DNA of 64,000 nucleotides, taken from assembly GCF_003601975.1 (NCBI RefSeq), contig NZ_QZWZ01000015.1, positions 105,794-169,793 of the forward strand, in the 5' to 3' direction. Both the position numbers and the translations under genes were made by a program. The notes under the pieces are model-generated. The model saw nothing but the letters and a program-made list of their open reading frames with translations, did not search any database and was not told the origin of the DNA. Positions 61,946 through 64,000 of this stretch are shown in pieces; the first letter of the stretch is position 1; each line of letters starts with the position of its first letter. Source of the DNA: Mesorhizobium waimense (GTDB taxonomy: Bacteria; Pseudomonadota; Alphaproteobacteria; Rhizobiales; Rhizobiaceae).

Positions 61946-62001
61946 CTAGGGTGTGTTGATATTCAGGTGATGCCGGCCTTACCTGAATCTGAACACCCTA
62001 G
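61946..62001. mobile_element. 56-base MITE-like palindrome
   Basis: Arms CTAGGGTGT-N6-ATTCAGGT and ACCTGAAT-N4-ACACCCTAG surround a 12-base centre. Ends with CTAG on both sides resemble a short non-autonomous IS end pair with CTAG target. The right end supplies the TAG stop of the GGDEF-EAL gene. No transposase is nearby. A plain transcription terminator between the two convergent-free units is the alternative. Confidence 0.5.
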
Positions 62002-63764
62002 ACCGCCCGATTTGATCCCTCCATCGCTCGTACCACCCTCAGCGGGGACCGCCTGATGAAATCGCTGGTTGCCTCGGCTCCGAGCGGGCGTCCCAGGAAA
62101 TTCCCTTGCAGGCAATCGCAATTCTCCTTGATCAGCCACCGTGCCTGTGCCGACGTCTCGACCCCCTCGGCGGTAACGCTTATTCCCAGGCCGTGCGCCA
62201 GATTCATGATCGATCGCACGATGGTCTGGCTTTTGAGATCGGTCTCCAGGTCCGCGATGAAGTATTGATCGATCTTCAACGTGTCGAAAGGAAAATTCTT
62301 AAGGTAGCTCAAAGATGAATAGTATGTTCCAAAATCGTCGAGTGATATTCGTATTCCCAAGACGTTCAGAGTATTTAATGTGTCGATATTGTCGATCGTC
62401 TTCTCAAGAAGAACCGTCTCAGTTATCTCGAGTTCAAGTCGATCTGCTCGGATTCCAACTGCGTCGATGACCTGAGCGACCGTGTCCGTCAGCGAACCGC
62501 TAAGGAACTGAGCCGGCGACAGGTTCACCGCGACCGTCAGCGAGGAGGGCCACGTCAATGCCTGGCGACAGGCTTGCTCGAGCACCCATCGTCCAATCTC
62601 GTCCATCAGACCGTCTGCTTCGGCGATCGGTATGAACACGCCGGGCGGAATGATCCCGATCTCGGGATGCCGCCACCGCAGCAGCGCTTCGAAACCGATC
62701 ACCGACGAGGGAGGCCGAATGAGCGGCTGATACTCCAGATAAAGCTCGCCCCGCTCCAGAGCGGTTCGAAGGCTGCGCCTCAGATTCTCGCGTTGCTCGA
62801 GCAACAGCAGCATCGAACGGTTGAACGTTCGAGCGCAACCGCGCCCATCCGTCTTGGCTGCGTAAAGTGCAATGTCAGCAGCTTTCATCAACTGCTCGCC
62901 ATCGGCCCCGTGCTCCGGCCCGAAAGCAATTCCGATACTCGAGCCGACGAAGACGGCAATGCCGTTGATGACGAACGGCTCCTTGAACGCGTCGACCAGC
63001 GATCCGGCGAGGCGCTCGGCTTCCGCGGGCTGATCCTTTCCCAATTGGATGACAGCGAACTCATCGCCAGCATACCGGTACGCGGACTCGCCGTCCTGCA
63101 GCGCGTCGCGGATTCGACCTGCCGCGAGTTGAAGAAGCGTATCGCCTGCTCCATGGCCGAGCGTGTCGTTGACCGCTTTGAAATCGTCAAGGTCGATTTG
63201 CAGCAGGGCGGCTTTCGGTTTTGGTCCGCCGATGGCCTCCAGTGCCTGCTGCAGCCGCTCGCCGAATCTCCGCCGATTCTGCAGTCCGGTCAGCACGTCG
63301 TGAGTCGCCTGGTGGAGCAGAATTACATGCTCCTGCTCCTCCGCCGCGCTCCGCCCGCCGTGCGCGCTTGATTCGATGATTCCCACACCATTTGCGGTAG
63401 CGAAGACGAAAGCGGACCGTGGCGCTTCGCCCGACGATCGCGGTAAATCGATGCTGGTCGGAGAGCCGCCGTGGAGCACACGAAGAAATTCGTCGCGATG
63501 CCGCGCATCGAGGAAGCTCGGGTAGATCTCCCAAACGGCGGCGCCCGGCGCCACCGCGCCTCCGTACACGCCTTTGAGCCTGGTTGCGTAGTGCGTCAGG
63601 TTGAAGTCGCGGTCATAGAACGACAAAAGTTCGGTCGTATACGCCAAAAGGGCAGCGAGAAGCGCTTCGCCGGCACGTGGAACATCGCTTGAGGAAGGCC
63701 CCTCACTGTCCGTGCCGACGCCTGATGCCTCTGGATGCAAGAGCCACCTCCATAGACGGTGCAA
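61998..63764 (-). CDS. Degenerate-GGDEF / EAL protein
   Basis: 588 aa. N-terminal PAS-like part (about 35-140), GGDEF-like domain about 155-310 with active site YRYAGDEFAVI (AGDEF in place of GGDEF), then EAL about 325-580. EAL motifs: FEALLRWRHP, NLSPAQFL, LELEITET, SLDDFGTYYSSLSYLKNF, TLKIDQYFI, TAEGVET and CDCLQGNFLGRPL (Asn-Phe for the usual Tyr-Leu). The phosphodiesterase catalytic residues are in place; the cyclase is probably inactive and may bind GTP. Its stop falls in the CTAG end of the palindrome at 61946-62001, so the C-terminus may have been reset. Confidence 0.88.
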   Translation of the reverse strand: MHRLWRWLLHPEASGVGTDSEGPSSSDVPRAGEALLAALLAYTTELLSFYDRDFNLTHYATRLKGVYGGAVAPGAAVWEIYPSFLDARHRDEFLRVLHGGSPTSIDLPRSSGEAPRSAFVFATANGVGIIESSAHGGRSAAEEQEHVILLHQATHDVLTGLQNRRRFGERLQQALEAIGGPKPKAALLQIDLDDFKAVNDTLGHGAGDTLLQLAAGRIRDALQDGESAYRYAGDEFAVIQLGKDQPAEAERLAGSLVDAFKEPFVINGIAVFVGSSIGIAFGPEHGADGEQLMKAADIALYAAKTDGRGCARTFNRSMLLLLEQRENLRRSLRTALERGELYLEYQPLIRPPSSVIGFEALLRWRHPEIGIIPPGVFIPIAEADGLMDEIGRWVLEQACRQALTWPSSLTVAVNLSPAQFLSGSLTDTVAQVIDAVGIRADRLELEITETVLLEKTIDNIDTLNTLNVLGIRISLDDFGTYYSSLSYLKNFPFDTLKIDQYFIADLETDLKSQTIVRSIMNLAHGLGISVTAEGVETSAQARWLIKENCDCLQGNFLGRPLGAEATSDFIRRSPLRVVRAMEGSNRAV

Positions 63765-64000
63765 ATCCGCGTCCCCCAGTCGAGAAATAGCATAACTATC
63801 AAGCTTGGCAAACTTTCAACTCGCAGTCTTAACAAGCGCCGCATGCGGCGTAGTTGCAATGTACGCGCCGCTGCAATTGGCGGAAAATTATCGATAACGA
63901 TGAACAGTCGCAATTCGTTAATAAATCGGGAATTGGCGGGAATTAGCCATATGATTGATGGCGCGGTGAACGCGACACGAAGTATTGTGGTCTATCAGGC
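63765..64000. other. Right edge, no supported gene
   Basis: Upstream region of the GGDEF-EAL gene, AT-rich in parts (ATTATCGATAACG dyad at about 63889). No ORF with an RBS is visible. The promoter of the EAL gene is probably here. Confidence 0.45.

Overview
The window is high-GC DNA, almost fully coding on both strands, and most likely chromosomal sequence of a Mesorhizobium-type alphaproteobacterium (Hyphomicrobiales). The signs are: ku and a PE-LIG-POL type ligD side by side, plus a second LigD-like ligase; DUF1127 proteins; several sugar ABC operons with RpiR- or LacI-type control; the rhizobial intergenic mosaic repeat (three copies) and many short 'ctcccc...ggggag' palindromes. I see no rRNA, tRNA, CRISPR array, phage module or intact insertion sequence. 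Species assignment is inference.

Layout. 0-10 kb: a Crp/Fnr regulator, two small unknown proteins, a frameshifted amidohydrolase, a GFA protein, an isochorismatase-like hydrolase, an orphan Imm8-like immunity gene, a large amidase and a membrane-anchored WD40 protein. 10.3-12.3 kb: an array of four tandem 30-33 residue peptides with a lasso-type leader (YxxPxL...G...T), ending against a membrane-anchored SdrD-like protein. 12.3-18.8 kb: DNA repair, with an ExoIII-like nuclease, a hydrolase, a BRCT/MerR/TPR protein translationally coupled to ku, and ligD with a decayed copy of its own 3' end. 19-27 kb: an aldo/keto reductase and a six-gene sugar operon (isomerase, binding protein, ATPase, permease, RpiR regulator, PfkB kinase). 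27-31 kb: GNAT, SDR/LysR and FMO genes. 31-38 kb: a formate dehydrogenase between HTH-TPR regulators, one of which lies in a duplicated and decaying segment, then a DUF922 protease-like gene. 38-43 kb: a second sugar ABC operon behind a LacI-type operator. 43-52 kb: MFS, ankyrin, a double beta-barrel gene, LysE and antiporter-Usp genes. 52-64 kb: signalling, with a diguanylate cyclase, a truncated second ligase, a five-gene partner-switching operon and a GGDEF-EAL protein.

Two regions look most like undescribed biology. The first is the RiPP-like precursor array, which has no modification enzymes in the window and cores that cannot form a classical lasso ring. The second is the partner-switching operon at 56.8-61.8 kb. 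It joins a sensor PP2C phosphatase, two GHKL-like proteins, a STAS protein and a STAS-methyltransferase fusion, and is flanked by c-di-GMP genes.

A caution runs through the annotation. At least six loci need a 1-4 base change to read as one frame (near 3181, 8230, 22910, 34880, 46250/46690 and 48600-48690). Either several genes are decaying or the assembly keeps indel errors. I mark these as pseudogene or frameshift and keep that doubt.
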